Of a DNA stretch of 64,000 nt, positions 24,992-33,229 are shown piece by piece. The DNA comes from Rhodocaloribacter litoris (GTDB lineage: Bacteria > Bacteroidota > Rhodothermia > Rhodothermales > ISCAR-4553), in assembly GCF_011682235.2 (NCBI RefSeq), contig NZ_CP076718.1:2660598-2724597 (forward strand). Reading direction: 5' to 3'. The notes beneath the pieces are model-generated. The model made no database searches. It was not told where the DNA came from and saw nothing but the letters and a program-made list of their open reading frames with translations. Numbering within the stretch: position 1 is the first letter of the stretch; each line of letters starts with the position of its first letter. The translations under genes and the position numbers were made by a program.

Positions 24992-26055
24992 GCCAGCCAT
25001 TCCGGATGACGTTCCAGTTCTTCAGCAAGCCGCGCAAAAACCCGGCGGGGATGTCCCAGTACCACGCCATGGGGATAGGCCTGCTGTAGCGTCTCCAGGT
25101 TCTGTTCCAGCTCCTGACGCCCCTCCGACGCATACCCTTCCACCCAGCCGATGTACAGCGGCGACAGAATCTGGTCGCCCCAGACCTCACCGATTTCCTG
25201 AAAAGCCTCCAGTACGGGCCGCGCCAGTCCCTGGCGATCTCCGTCGATCGTGTAGTAGAACGGATTGTTACCGCCCCGCACGACGGCCATGATCACCACC
25301 ACCGGATTCACATCCGTGTAGTGCAACGCATGCTTGGCGCCCCCGTCCACCACCGGCATGGCCGAAAGCAATGCGCGAATACGCTGCAGACGCACTTCGT
25401 CCGGAAGCCGATAGGCCCGGTTGGCCTCATCGTGCGCCAGGCCTCGCGTCTCGGCCAGCTGGCGCCGCACCTCATCCAGATTCAAAAAGCCGGTGCGGTT
25501 TTCGTAGGTGAACACGCCGATTTGCCCGAGGTCGATGGAAAACATACCCTTGAGCGACGTGCGATAGAACTGGTGTTCGTGCGGGACCGGATCGCCCTCA
25601 TGACGGCTCATGGTCCCGAAATCCTGCACGAGCTCATCGCTTATGGCCACCAGCGTCCCTACCCGGAAGGGCGAAACGCGCGTCACCGTCTCTTTCGTCT
25701 CGGTGGCGTCTGCGAAGGCCGCCCGACTGTCCGCGGCTTCCACACTTTTGCCCGGCGCACGCATGTAGCCAAACACGTCGTCGTCGGCATACTCGATGGG
25801 ATTCGCGTCCGTGTAGGCCACCTTTTTCTCCCGGAAGATGGGCGCGACGGTCCATCCCTCAGGTTGCAGTTGTTCCAGCGTACGCCGCAGCCAGTAGCGG
25901 TAGGCCTGGGCCGACACGTACGGATAGCTCCGGCCGTTAATGCGAAGCGCTTTGACCACCACAGCGTTTTCTGTGGTGTTTCCGGGCTGCATACCCGCGT
26001 TGTTCAGCGCCGAGGCCGGCGCGTGAATCACCTGGATCCCAGCAATGAATGCCAT
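24988..26055 (-). CDS. cas7: Cascade backbone Cas7 (DevR/Cst2 type)
   Basis: The product is 355 residues. The N-terminus IAGIQVIHAPASALNNAG and the segment VSAQAYRYWLRRTL match the DevR/Cst2 branch of Cas7 used in type I-B. The protein would coat the crRNA spacer in several copies. The gene lies 18 bases after cas8 and overlaps cas5. Confidence 0.92.
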   Translation of the reverse strand: MAFIAGIQVIHAPASALNNAGMQPGNTTENAVVVKALRINGRSYPYVSAQAYRYWLRRTLEQLQPEGWTVAPIFREKKVAYTDANPIEYADDDVFGYMRAPGKSVEAADSRAAFADATETKETVTRVSPFRVGTLVAISDELVQDFGTMSRHEGDPVPHEHQFYRTSLKGMFSIDLGQIGVFTYENRTGFLNLDEVRRQLAETRGLAHDEANRAYRLPDEVRLQRIRALLSAMPVVDGGAKHALHYTDVNPVVVIMAVVRGGNNPFYYTIDGDRQGLARPVLEAFQEIGEVWGDQILSPLYIGWVEGYASEGRQELEQNLETLQQAYPHGVVLGHPRRVFARLAEELERHPEWLA

Positions 26056-26073
26056 GGCACTTACCTGTTTTGG

Positions 26074-27561
26074 TTACGCTTCTTCTGTTTCTTCGTCGGG
26101 GATCTCTTCCAGCAACTCGGGTGCTCCCGCGAAAAATCCGGCCTGATGCAACTGCTCCAGCACGCGAATGCGAACCAGATCGCGCACCAGACGCCAGTCG
26201 GTCCGCGGAAAGCCCTCGCCTTCCTCGAACAGAAGCAGGTAGTCGTCGAAGGTGAGCAACAGCTGGTTGGTCCGGCGCAGCCGCTCCCGGATTGCCCGGA
26301 TCAAAAGCGCCCGAAAAGCGCCATAGGCGTCGGTTCCGGAGACCAGCCCCATCAGTTGCCGGTACAGCCGGCGATCGTTGTTCGCCTGAATCTCGTGGGC
26401 CAGCTCGTCGGCCAGTCGGCGGATGGTTTCGATACGTTCCGGTGTCATCGCAGGCATCAGTTCGGTTAAAAACAGTTCAACCAGTGGCCAGATGTCGGTG
26501 TCTTCCGTGCGAAAGTCCTGACGTTGCCCTGTTCGGTTCAGGGCAAAACGTAGAAAGATGCGCCGGATAAAACCGGCGGCTTCGTCCGGCAACGCCGGCA
26601 ACAGCTCGTACACGTCGTTGCGGGCCTGCAGGCGTTCGTCATCGGAAAGCGGCGCGCCCTGCTTTTTCCTGCCCTGCGGGATCGCCTGCTCATAGGCACC
26701 ATCTCTGGGACGGCGCCAGAACGCCTGCACCAGCGCTTTCCATCGGGGGCGATGCGCTGCAGCTTCGGCCCGGGCCAGAAAGCGATTGACCAGCGGACGC
26801 ACTGTGTAGATGTCCACAGATGGGCCATTACCGCTGTTGGAAAGATGGTACAGGGTGACCCCGGAGAGACGATCCGTAGCAGCAAAACGGTGAGCTCCGG
26901 CTGGCCCGAACACTTCTTCCAGGGCTTCCAGCAGACGCGTACGGGGCGCTTTACGATCTTTCCAGGCACCACCCGCCCGCAGCAGCGCCAGTTCTCGGTC
27001 CAGCGTTTCTTTCCAGTATTCGCACAGATCGAGCAGCAACTCCGGATCGTCGGCGCCCACGATCATGGCGCGTCCACTGACGATCGGAGCGACGCGCGGA
27101 AGCGACAGCACACATCCCAGCGCCAGTGCCGAAAGCGGAAGTTCGGAGCGACCGTTTGGATAGAAGTTGAGCTGCTGCTGCCCCATCAGCATCGGGAAAA
27201 GATCCCGGGCGGCCCGAACTACGGCGGGCCTCTCCGGGAAGAATGTGCAGGGTTCAGGAAGCAAGGGATCGGCTTTTCTAGCACTGTCAAATGTATTGCG
27301 GATTTTCTGCGCTCGTTCTTCTGGTTTTTTGGACCACGAAGGATTGTCAAATGCATTCAGCGTAAACAGAATAGAGCACGGCTTCTGTAAAAGTTTGTCC
27401 AGATAGTCCCGCTCCAGCTCGTCCATCCATTGCACCCACTGATCCTGCGTGACCTCTTCGGGTCGGTCGTTGCCGGTCGCCAGCACGACGGCGGCCACGC
27501 CCATGTCGATCAGCGCGTGACCGGTCCAGCGGAGTCCTACGGATGTTGTTTCGTGTGCCAT
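26074..27561 (-). CDS. cas8: Cascade large subunit Cas8 (Cst1-like, type I-B)
   Basis: The product is 495 residues. The opening GLRWTGHALIDMGVAAVVL and later blocks such as FFPERPAVVRAARDLFPMLM and PLSALALGCVLSLPR fit the Cst1/Cas8b1 (Tneap) group. Many Cst1 proteins carry two CxxC pairs forming a zinc site; here no CxxC is present, only scattered cysteines, so this is a zinc-less form. Position between cas6 and cas7 supports the call. Cas8 recognises the PAM and recruits Cas3. Confidence 0.85.
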   Translation of the reverse strand: MAHETTSVGLRWTGHALIDMGVAAVVLATGNDRPEEVTQDQWVQWMDELERDYLDKLLQKPCSILFTLNAFDNPSWSKKPEERAQKIRNTFDSARKADPLLPEPCTFFPERPAVVRAARDLFPMLMGQQQLNFYPNGRSELPLSALALGCVLSLPRVAPIVSGRAMIVGADDPELLLDLCEYWKETLDRELALLRAGGAWKDRKAPRTRLLEALEEVFGPAGAHRFAATDRLSGVTLYHLSNSGNGPSVDIYTVRPLVNRFLARAEAAAHRPRWKALVQAFWRRPRDGAYEQAIPQGRKKQGAPLSDDERLQARNDVYELLPALPDEAAGFIRRIFLRFALNRTGQRQDFRTEDTDIWPLVELFLTELMPAMTPERIETIRRLADELAHEIQANNDRRLYRQLMGLVSGTDAYGAFRALLIRAIRERLRRTNQLLLTFDDYLLLFEEGEGFPRTDWRLVRDLVRIRVLEQLHQAGFFAGAPELLEEIPDEETEEA

Positions 27562-27570
27562 GACGCTCTT

Positions 27571-28293
27571 TCAGGCTTGCATTTGCCGGGAAACCCGGGA
27601 TTGCCGTCGATCCATCCGATCCAGCGGCTCGCCCAGGGCACCGAAGCCGCAGCCGGTGAGCTCGCCCGCGCCCACCAGCCAGGCAAACTGCACGGCCTCG
27701 GGCGGTCCTTCGACGATCACCGGACACAGGCTGCCCCGGTGGTCGATCCCCTTGATGCGCACAAGCTTGGTCTTGGCCCCGCGGTAGCGCCGATCGAAAC
27801 GCATGGTGGCCTGCGGCGCCAGATGGCCCAGCCCGGCCGCCACCAGCTTGCGACGCAGCACGCGCGTGAGCACCTCGTCGGCCGCCTCGTCCTCCCAGGT
27901 CAGGTAGTCCCGCCCGCCGTCGGCGCGCACGCGCCGCGCCACGACCGGACTCTCCACGCGAAACACGGCCCGCTGGCCGAACGACGGCACCGGTAGCGTC
28001 TGCACGCTGGCCACGGCCATCCCGGCGATCACGGTCGGGTCCCGGAAAATTCCCCGCACCAGCCGCTCCACCGGCTCGCCCTCGTAGAAACTGAGCGTCC
28101 AGAACGCTCCCTTCGGGAAGTGCAGTCCGCCTCTCCCCATGCGTCCCCCCTGCAGCCAGCCAAAGCTGTAGAGACTCAGGCTATCGTGCCAGTCGTTCTG
28201 TCCCAGCCAGCGGTGCAACACGCCCGCCAGCCGGTAGGGATAGGTGAACGGCACCGGCTCACAGGACGGCGTCAACAGCAGTCGTAAACGCAT
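27571..28293 (-). CDS. cas6: crRNA-processing endoribonuclease Cas6
   Basis: The product is 240 residues. It opens MRLRLLLTPSCEPVPF with the first ferredoxin-like strand, and the C-terminal glycine-rich loop GAGELTGCGFGALGEP is the family hallmark. Histidines near residues 27 and 36 are candidates for the catalytic site. Cas6 cuts within the repeat to leave the ATTGAAAC handle. It is the second gene of the minus-strand operon, 12 bases after the WYL regulator gene. Confidence 0.92.
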   Translation of the reverse strand: MRLRLLLTPSCEPVPFTYPYRLAGVLHRWLGQNDWHDSLSLYSFGWLQGGRMGRGGLHFPKGAFWTLSFYEGEPVERLVRGIFRDPTVIAGMAVASVQTLPVPSFGQRAVFRVESPVVARRVRADGGRDYLTWEDEAADEVLTRVLRRKLVAAGLGHLAPQATMRFDRRYRGAKTKLVRIKGIDHRGSLCPVIVEGPPEAVQFAWLVGAGELTGCGFGALGEPLDRMDRRQSRVSRQMQA

Positions 28294-28305
28294 GGGCTCC
28301 TCCGT

Positions 28306-29349
28306 TCAGTGGGTTTTCGCGTCGCGTAAGGGTGAAGGTTGATCGTACACCCCGACACCGTAGCGTTCGGCCATGCGCCGGGCCTCGCTGGCGATGCGAT
28401 GACGCAGCACGGGCGGGCCGATCACCTCGCATTCGGCTCCGTAGCTGAGCACCCAGCGGGCCACGTCGGCGAGCCCGGTCACCTGCAGGTGCACGTCCAG
28501 CGATCCGTCCGGACGCTCCACGAGCACCTGGCTCGGATGCCACTGCTCCTCCCGGATCCAGCGGGCCTGATAGGGCGAAAAGCGCAGGTGGACGGCATAG
28601 GTGCGTTCGTCCCGGTGCATGCCGAAGGCCGGCCCCAGGTAGGCCTCCAGGTCGAAGTCCGGCCGCCGCGCGAAGGTCCCCTGGCGCAACTCCAGATGCC
28701 GGATGCGGTCGATACGAAAGTCGCGCATGGCCTGCCGCAGCCGACAGTAGGCCACCAGGTACCAGCGGCTCTGGTGCGCTACGAGGGCATAGGGCTCCAC
28801 GTCGCGCTCGGTCAGCGCGTCCGCGTAGTTGGCATAGTAGTGCAAGTGCACCACGCGCTGCTCGGCCGCCGCCCGACGCAATTCGTCCAGATAGCGCAGC
28901 GGGGTGCGCGGCCGCGGTCCCATCTCGAAGCGCAGCGTACGCGTGAGCGTGTCGGGATCGACGTGAATGGGCTCGGGCAGATGCGCCGCCAGTCGCTCGA
29001 CGGCCGCCTCCAGCAGGGCGGCGTCCGGCGTATCGCCAAAGGCCTCCAGCGCCAGCCGGGCCACCAGAAACGCCGCCAGCTCGGCCCGATCCAGCGCAAT
29101 CAGCGGCAGGTTTTCGGTGAAAGGCTCCTCCAGGTAATACGTCTGGCGACGGCGATCATAGGCCACCGGCACGCCCAGCCGACACAGGTACTCGATGTCG
29201 CTGGCGATCGTGCGCCGGGACACCTCGAAGTGCCGGGCCGCCCGCGTGGTGGTCAGTGGACGGCCGCTGCGCAGCCACTCCAGCAGCCGCTGCAACCGCA
29301 GAATCTGCGGCCCGCGAAGCGAACGGCCTCCGGTTGCTCGTTCAGCCAT
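28306..29349 (-). CDS. WYL-domain transcriptional regulator of the cas operon
   Basis: The product is 347 residues. A DeoR-like winged helix-turn-helix lies near residues 16-75 (TTTRAARHFEVSRRTIASDI). A WYL domain follows, with YALVAHQSRWYLVAYCRLRQ, and then a WCX-type C-terminal region. WYL proteins often regulate CRISPR and other defence genes and are thought to sense nucleic-acid-derived ligands. As first gene of the operon it may control its own promoter; that is inferred from position only. Confidence 0.88.
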   Translation of the reverse strand: MAERATGGRSLRGPQILRLQRLLEWLRSGRPLTTTRAARHFEVSRRTIASDIEYLCRLGVPVAYDRRRQTYYLEEPFTENLPLIALDRAELAAFLVARLALEAFGDTPDAALLEAAVERLAAHLPEPIHVDPDTLTRTLRFEMGPRPRTPLRYLDELRRAAAEQRVVHLHYYANYADALTERDVEPYALVAHQSRWYLVAYCRLRQAMRDFRIDRIRHLELRQGTFARRPDFDLEAYLGPAFGMHRDERTYAVHLRFSPYQARWIREEQWHPSQVLVERPDGSLDVHLQVTGLADVARWVLSYGAECEVIGPPVLRHRIASEARRMAERYGVGVYDQPSPLRDAKTH

Positions 29350-29386
29350 GCATCCGGTGGGTCATGCAGAGGAACGACGCTAAAAT

Positions 29387-29440
29387 ATTATAGACACCGT
29401 GCAGTATAGCTTCATAACCTCTGTAGGGAAAAAATTTTTT
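29387..29440 (-). promoter_or_regulatory. Likely promoter of the WYL-cas operon
   Basis: On the minus strand a perfect TATAAT (29392-29387) lies 38 bases before the WYL gene start. No good -35 box is seen at the right spacing (ATGAAG at 17 bases). An AAAAAATTTTTT tract (29429-29440) lies where an UP element would be expected. Confidence 0.45.
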
Positions 29441-29470
29441 AGCTAAGCATGATGAAACGAACTGGTGGTA

Positions 29471-29658
29471 TAGCGGAGATCAATGCTATTGAAGGTGTCG
29501 TTGTGCAGCGCGATGTAGCCGCACCCTTCACGGGTGCGCCCCTTGGCCCGCAGGAGAGCTTGGGCTGACGGGACGCGCAACGCGTCCAGATCCGCGGCTA
29601 CGCGATGGGTTCGATTCGCTAAGGGCAGCCATGCCCTCAATAACCATGACCTCTGCTA
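29471..29658 (-). mobile_element. Miniature inverted-repeat element, copy 3, inverted
   Basis: The element is 188 bases with TA duplications at 29469-29470 and 29659-29660. Its left end is TAGCGGAGATCAATGCTATT and its right end, read inward, TAGCAGAGGTCATGGTTATT. The end types are swapped relative to copies 1 and 2, so it lies in the opposite orientation. Its core has the GCACCC..GGGTGC hairpin and one GGACGCG-type stem. It lies 121 bases upstream of the WYL gene and so bounds the CRISPR-Cas island on its right. Confidence 0.82.
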
Positions 29659-29660
29659 TA

Positions 29661-30119
29661 TAGCGCGGGTCGAACTCTTTGTGGGCGCGCTCTGCCCGGA
29701 GGCCGGATTGACGGGACACAAAGGCCGTAAGGGCCGTGTAGCACGGCCTACGTGGCCAAACCCGCGGCTACGTGGCGGGGACGGACCGCTATCGATCCCA
29801 CTTGCGGCCACCACACCATCACATACAGGGGGAGCGGCAGGTTGGCCCCGGGTGGTTCATGCACGAGGGGCGTGGTTCAGGATGACGGGCTGTTTTCAGG
29901 AGGGACCCTGCCAGGGCCGGTGGGAGCGGGCGGATGCGTGGATGCCGTGCAGAAACCAGGCGATGCTGTTTGCCATTGATAGATCACATCGGGCCGTTGG
30001 CCCCTCCGGTTGACCGACCACCGCTGTGAGCGCGTGCCGGGCGTGGAAAAAGGCGTCCCCGTGTACCCACCTGGCCCCGGGGTGCTATTTTGGTGTGTTC
30101 AGAAACGAACGGAGCAGGT
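29661..30119. other. Intergenic stretch without a supported gene
   Basis: About 460 bases between copy 3 of the miniature element and the YWTD gene. It holds small stems (GGCCGTAAGGGCC and GTGTAGCACGGCC around 29722-29750). A GGGGCGTGGTTCAGG string near 29867 also occurs near 15390, outside the other edge of the CRISPR island. No coding frame here resembles a protein. Confidence 0.5.
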
Positions 30120-31298
30120 ATGCGCGGTGTGACAGGGTTGCTGATCGGCCTGCTGCTGGCCGCACCGGTGACCGGCCAGCCCGACCGGCTCTACTGGGTC
30201 GATGCCGGTACGGATGTGATTCAGCGGGCCGATCTGGAGGGGGTGAACCGGGAGTCCGTGGTTGTCTTTCCCGGCGGGCGCAGCGGGGTCATCCCCTTCG
30301 CGCTGGATTCCCGGGCCGGCCGGCTCTACTGGATCGACCCCGCCACACACACCCTGCACCGGGCCCGTCTCGACGGCACACAGCCCGAGACCCTCATCCA
30401 CGGCGGCCTCTCCGACGCCGTCGACCTCGTGGTGGACGGGCCGGGCGGCCGGCTCTACTGGTCCGCCGGCGATGCGATTCACCGCGCGGCGCTCGACGGG
30501 ACCGGCGCCGAAATCTTTCTCCGCTTTCATCCCGACCGGATCGGTCCCCTCGCGCTCGATCCGGTGCGCGGCCAGCTCTACTGGGTGCGCACCCGCGAAG
30601 AAAACGCTGTCGTCGACGTGCGGGTCCAGCGGGCCAACCTGGACGGTACGGGGGTGGAGGATGTGCTGCCGGCGGGGCTGCTCAACCCGACGGCCCTGGT
30701 GGTGGACGCGGTGAACGGCTGGCTCTACTGGGCGGACCTTGGGGCGGCAGGACGGGGCACCATCCGGCGGGCCCGTCTCGACGGCACGAACGTGGAAACC
30801 CTCGTGCCGGAGACGGCCTTCATCGCGCCGTGGGGGCTGGCGCTCGATGTCCCGCGCGGCCGGCTCTACTGGTCCGACAACGGCGGCAGCGCCGGCGCCA
30901 TCCGTCGCGCCGGCCTGGCCGGCGGTAGCGCCGTCGAGACGGTCATCTCCCTGGGCCTGCTTTTCCCGACCCGCCTCGCCCTCGACGTGCACGAGGGGGC
31001 TACGGGCCGCGAGGAGGCGTCCGTAGCCGGGCCGCCGGTCCCGCTGTCGGCACCCCACCCCAATCCCTTCGGGACGACGACCCGCTTCGCGCTGACGCCG
31101 CCGCGAACCGGATACGTGACGCTCGACGTCTTCGACGGGCTCGGCCGGCACGTGGGGCGGCTGTTCGCCGGTGCCCTGCCGGCGGGAACGGCCCGTTCCT
31201 TCACCTTCGACGCCGCCTCCCTGCCGCCGGGGCTCTATACGATCCGGGCGACGGGACCGGGCTATCAGGCAAGCCGCCGCGTCGTGCGGGTGCGCTGA
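30120..31298 (+). CDS. Secreted YWTD-type beta-propeller protein with T9SS sorting domain
   Basis: The product is 392 residues. The signal peptide ends near PVTGQ at 19. Seven or so repeats of the form GRLYWIDPATHTLHRARLDG follow, the LDL-receptor YWTD propeller pattern, each about 42-48 residues. The last 85 residues (PHPNPFGTTTRFALTPP to QASRRVVRVR) are a type A C-terminal sorting domain of the type IX secretion system. The protein is therefore expected on the cell surface or outside. The ATG at 30120 follows a GGAGCAGG ribosome-binding site. Confidence 0.85.
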   Translation: MRGVTGLLIGLLLAAPVTGQPDRLYWVDAGTDVIQRADLEGVNRESVVVFPGGRSGVIPFALDSRAGRLYWIDPATHTLHRARLDGTQPETLIHGGLSDAVDLVVDGPGGRLYWSAGDAIHRAALDGTGAEIFLRFHPDRIGPLALDPVRGQLYWVRTREENAVVDVRVQRANLDGTGVEDVLPAGLLNPTALVVDAVNGWLYWADLGAAGRGTIRRARLDGTNVETLVPETAFIAPWGLALDVPRGRLYWSDNGGSAGAIRRAGLAGGSAVETVISLGLLFPTRLALDVHEGATGREEASVAGPPVPLSAPHPNPFGTTTRFALTPPRTGYVTLDVFDGLGRHVGRLFAGALPAGTARSFTFDAASLPPGLYTIRATGPGYQASRRVVRVR

Positions 31299-31381
31299 CG
31301 CGCTACGGCCGCGTGCCGGGGGCGGTGAGCCGCTCCATGTGCTGCGGGACGAGGTTGAGTTGAGCCTCCCCCGGATAAATC

Positions 31382-31513
31382 CGGGAGATTCCTGCTTCGT
31401 CTCGACGCGTACGCGTCGAGGACAGTAGCCCTGCCGATGTTCAGCAAAGGTTGGCGATATACGATCGCCTGTACACCGTCTCCACAGGCTGATACGGTCG
31501 CTCCGACCGCCAG
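31382..31513 (-). repeat. Palindrome-rich intergenic repeat, family 2, copy B (inverted)
   Basis: Read on the minus strand it matches copy A at 7595-7766 in three blocks, including the exact 18-base palindrome (31402-31419). The spacing between the blocks differs because the stems differ. Just before it, CCCGGAT/ATCCGGG (31370-31385) forms a small hairpin 72 bases after the YWTD gene's stop and may act as its terminator. The remaining sequence to 31692 is non-coding and leads into the LacI gene. Confidence 0.65.
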
Positions 31514-31603
31514 CATAAGGCCGCGTGACGCGGCCGGGCGCGTCCAATTTGCCTGTGCCAGCCCCAACCGCTTTTTGTGTAAGAGGGCCGGAGGGAGCGG
31601 GAA

Positions 31604-31615
31604 TGAAGCGCTTTT
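31604..31615 (+). promoter_or_regulatory. LacI-type operator-like half site upstream of the regulator gene
   Basis: TGAAGCGCTTTT has the central CG of LacI-family sites. The longer string GAATGAAGCGCTT (31601-31613) differs by one base from GAATGAAGCGGTT on the minus strand of the inverted repeat before the TonB receptor gene. It lies 78 bases before the LacI-family gene, so autoregulation is plausible. Confidence 0.4.
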
Positions 31616-31692
31616 ATTTTTCAATTTTCTTGCCGGACAAAAGCCGTTATGCCTAAATTTCCGCCCGGACCTCACAGGACCTGTACGTGCGA

Positions 31693-32745
31693 ATGGCTCG
31701 AGACCGGGTTACGATTGCAGACGTGGCACACCGGGCCGGGGTGTCGGTCGGGACGGTTTCGGCGGTGTTGAACAACCGCCCGACGGTCCGGGAGCGCACG
31801 CGGCGACGCGTGCTGGCCGCCATCGACGAACTCGGATATCAGCCCTCGCCGTCGGCGCGGGCGCTGGCCGCCACACAGGGGGACGGCAACGTGTTCGAGC
31901 GGGCCATCGGGCTGATCATCAAGGAGGTGGACAACCCGTTCTACGCCGAGGTGGTCATCGGCGCGCAGGAATACCTTGCCGCCCGCGGGTACCTCTCGTT
32001 CGTGTGCACGTCGGAAGGGAGCTACGAGAAAGAGGGCGAGCTGCTGAAGGCCTTCCGTAACCGGTTCGTGCAGGGGGCCGTCATCGCCCCGATCCTGGAT
32101 GCCCGGGCCGACCTGTCCCACCTGTTCATGCTGCGACGCGCCGAGTACCCGTTCGTGTTGCTGGAAGCCGTGCAGGGCCTGCCGGTGAACGTCGTCAGCG
32201 TCGACAACGTCAGGGCCGCACAGAGGGCCGCCGCCTACCTGCTTCAGGGCGGGCACGAGCGGATCGTGCATTTCGCCGGACCGCCCTACACGCAGCACAC
32301 GCGGGACCGCATCCTGGGTACGGAAAAAGCCTTCAGCCAGTCCCACCTTCGCTTCACGGACGACGTCATCATTCCGGCCGGGGCACACCTGCACGACGGG
32401 TACGAGGCGGCCATGAAGTACTTCGGGGCGCGCCGGCGCCTGCGACCCACCGGCGTCACTTGCTTCAACGACCTGGTGGCAATGGGGGTGCTGCGGGCGT
32501 TGCACGAACTGGGCATCCGTGTGCCCGACGAGGTATCCGTCGTCGGTTTCGACGACATCCCCCAGGCGGCCTATCTGTCCACCCCGCTGACGACCGTGCG
32601 TGTGCCCAAACGCGAGATGGGCGAGCGGGCCGCCGCGCTCCTGCTGGCGTGGATCGAGGCCCGGGATAAGGGAACGGCCGGTGCTCCCCGCCATATCGTG
32701 CTGGAAGCCGAGCTGGTCGAACGTGCTTCGACCCGCACGTGGTAG
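31693..32745 (+). CDS. LacI-family transcriptional regulator
   Basis: The product is 350 residues from the ATG at 31693; an in-frame GTG at 31687 is an alternative. The helix-turn-helix and hinge read VTIADVAHRAGVSVGTVSAV then YQPSPSARALA, as in LacI proteins. The ligand-binding domain has IGLIIKEVDNPFYAEVV and DEVSVVGFDDIPQAAYL, the sugar-binding periplasmic-protein-like fold. It lies directly upstream of, and in the same direction as, the TonB/xylanase locus, so it is the likely local regulator, probably released by an oligosaccharide. Confidence 0.92.
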   Translation: MARDRVTIADVAHRAGVSVGTVSAVLNNRPTVRERTRRRVLAAIDELGYQPSPSARALAATQGDGNVFERAIGLIIKEVDNPFYAEVVIGAQEYLAARGYLSFVCTSEGSYEKEGELLKAFRNRFVQGAVIAPILDARADLSHLFMLRRAEYPFVLLEAVQGLPVNVVSVDNVRAAQRAAAYLLQGGHERIVHFAGPPYTQHTRDRILGTEKAFSQSHLRFTDDVIIPAGAHLHDGYEAAMKYFGARRRLRPTGVTCFNDLVAMGVLRALHELGIRVPDEVSVVGFDDIPQAAYLSTPLTTVRVPKREMGERAAALLLAWIEARDKGTAGAPRHIVLEAELVERASTRTW

Positions 32746-33001
32746 GACCGGCACCGGCCGGCACGGCTATTCCTTTCAACCTCACGGTGCTCCCGGCTGG
32801 CGGGATCTCTTCACATCCCTCTCCGCAAAGCGGGTATGCTGAACGGGGCCCGAAGGGCGAAGGCGAGGCCTCTGCCGCTCGTCTGGTGCGCCGATATCCC
32901 TGCATTTCCGGTCTGGTTGAAGTATTTCATCGTTTCATGGCCGGGCTCGTTTCATCGGGGGCGGGGCGCTGCCTGGCGCTTCTGCTTTCTCTGGCAGGTG
33001 A

Positions 33002-33034
33002 GGGAGCCATCAGGTCCGGCTTCCATTTTTTTTT
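33002..33034 (+). terminator. Intrinsic terminator before the TonB/xylan locus
   Basis: GGGAGCC (33002-33008) pairs with GGCTTCC (33018-33024), with one G-T pair and a 9-base loop, followed by A and nine T. It ends transcription from the LacI gene side and so separates it from the locus that follows. The 250 bases between the LacI stop and this hairpin contain no gene that I can support. Confidence 0.7.
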
Positions 33035-33072
33035 GCCGGGAGGTAGATTTTAAGATAAAGTCATATTATGAT

Positions 33073-33134
33073 TGACACACCCGCCCCGGGATTTTATTTT
33101 GAGCAAGAATGAAATTTGAACCGCTTCATTCTTG
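33073..33134 (+). promoter_or_regulatory. Sigma70 promoter with overlapping operator, TonB/xylan locus
   Basis: TTGACA (33073-33078), a 16-base spacer and TATTTT (33095-33100) make a good promoter. Directly after it a perfect inverted repeat CAAGAATGAA (33104-33113) and TTCATTCTTG (33125-33134) covers the expected start site. Inside it TGAACCGCTTCA (33117-33128) has the TGAA-nCGn-TTCA form of LacI-family operators. The leader to the ATG at 33230 is then about 120 bases long. Confidence 0.65.
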
Positions 33135-33229
33135 TCGGTTACGTGGAATCCCTCGTAACGGGTGGTGAAGGATCGAGCGGGCGTGCAACGATCCCGGTTT
33201 TCGCCAGCAACACAGGCAAGACGAGCACC

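Noticed and set aside
29443..30013. Small frames on both strands across the third miniature element and the following spacer
   Set aside because: They cover hairpin-rich repeats and show no family resemblance.
32746..33001. Possible small genes between the LacI gene and the terminator
   Set aside because: Frames are short, overlap each other and have no ribosome-binding site or recognisable motif.
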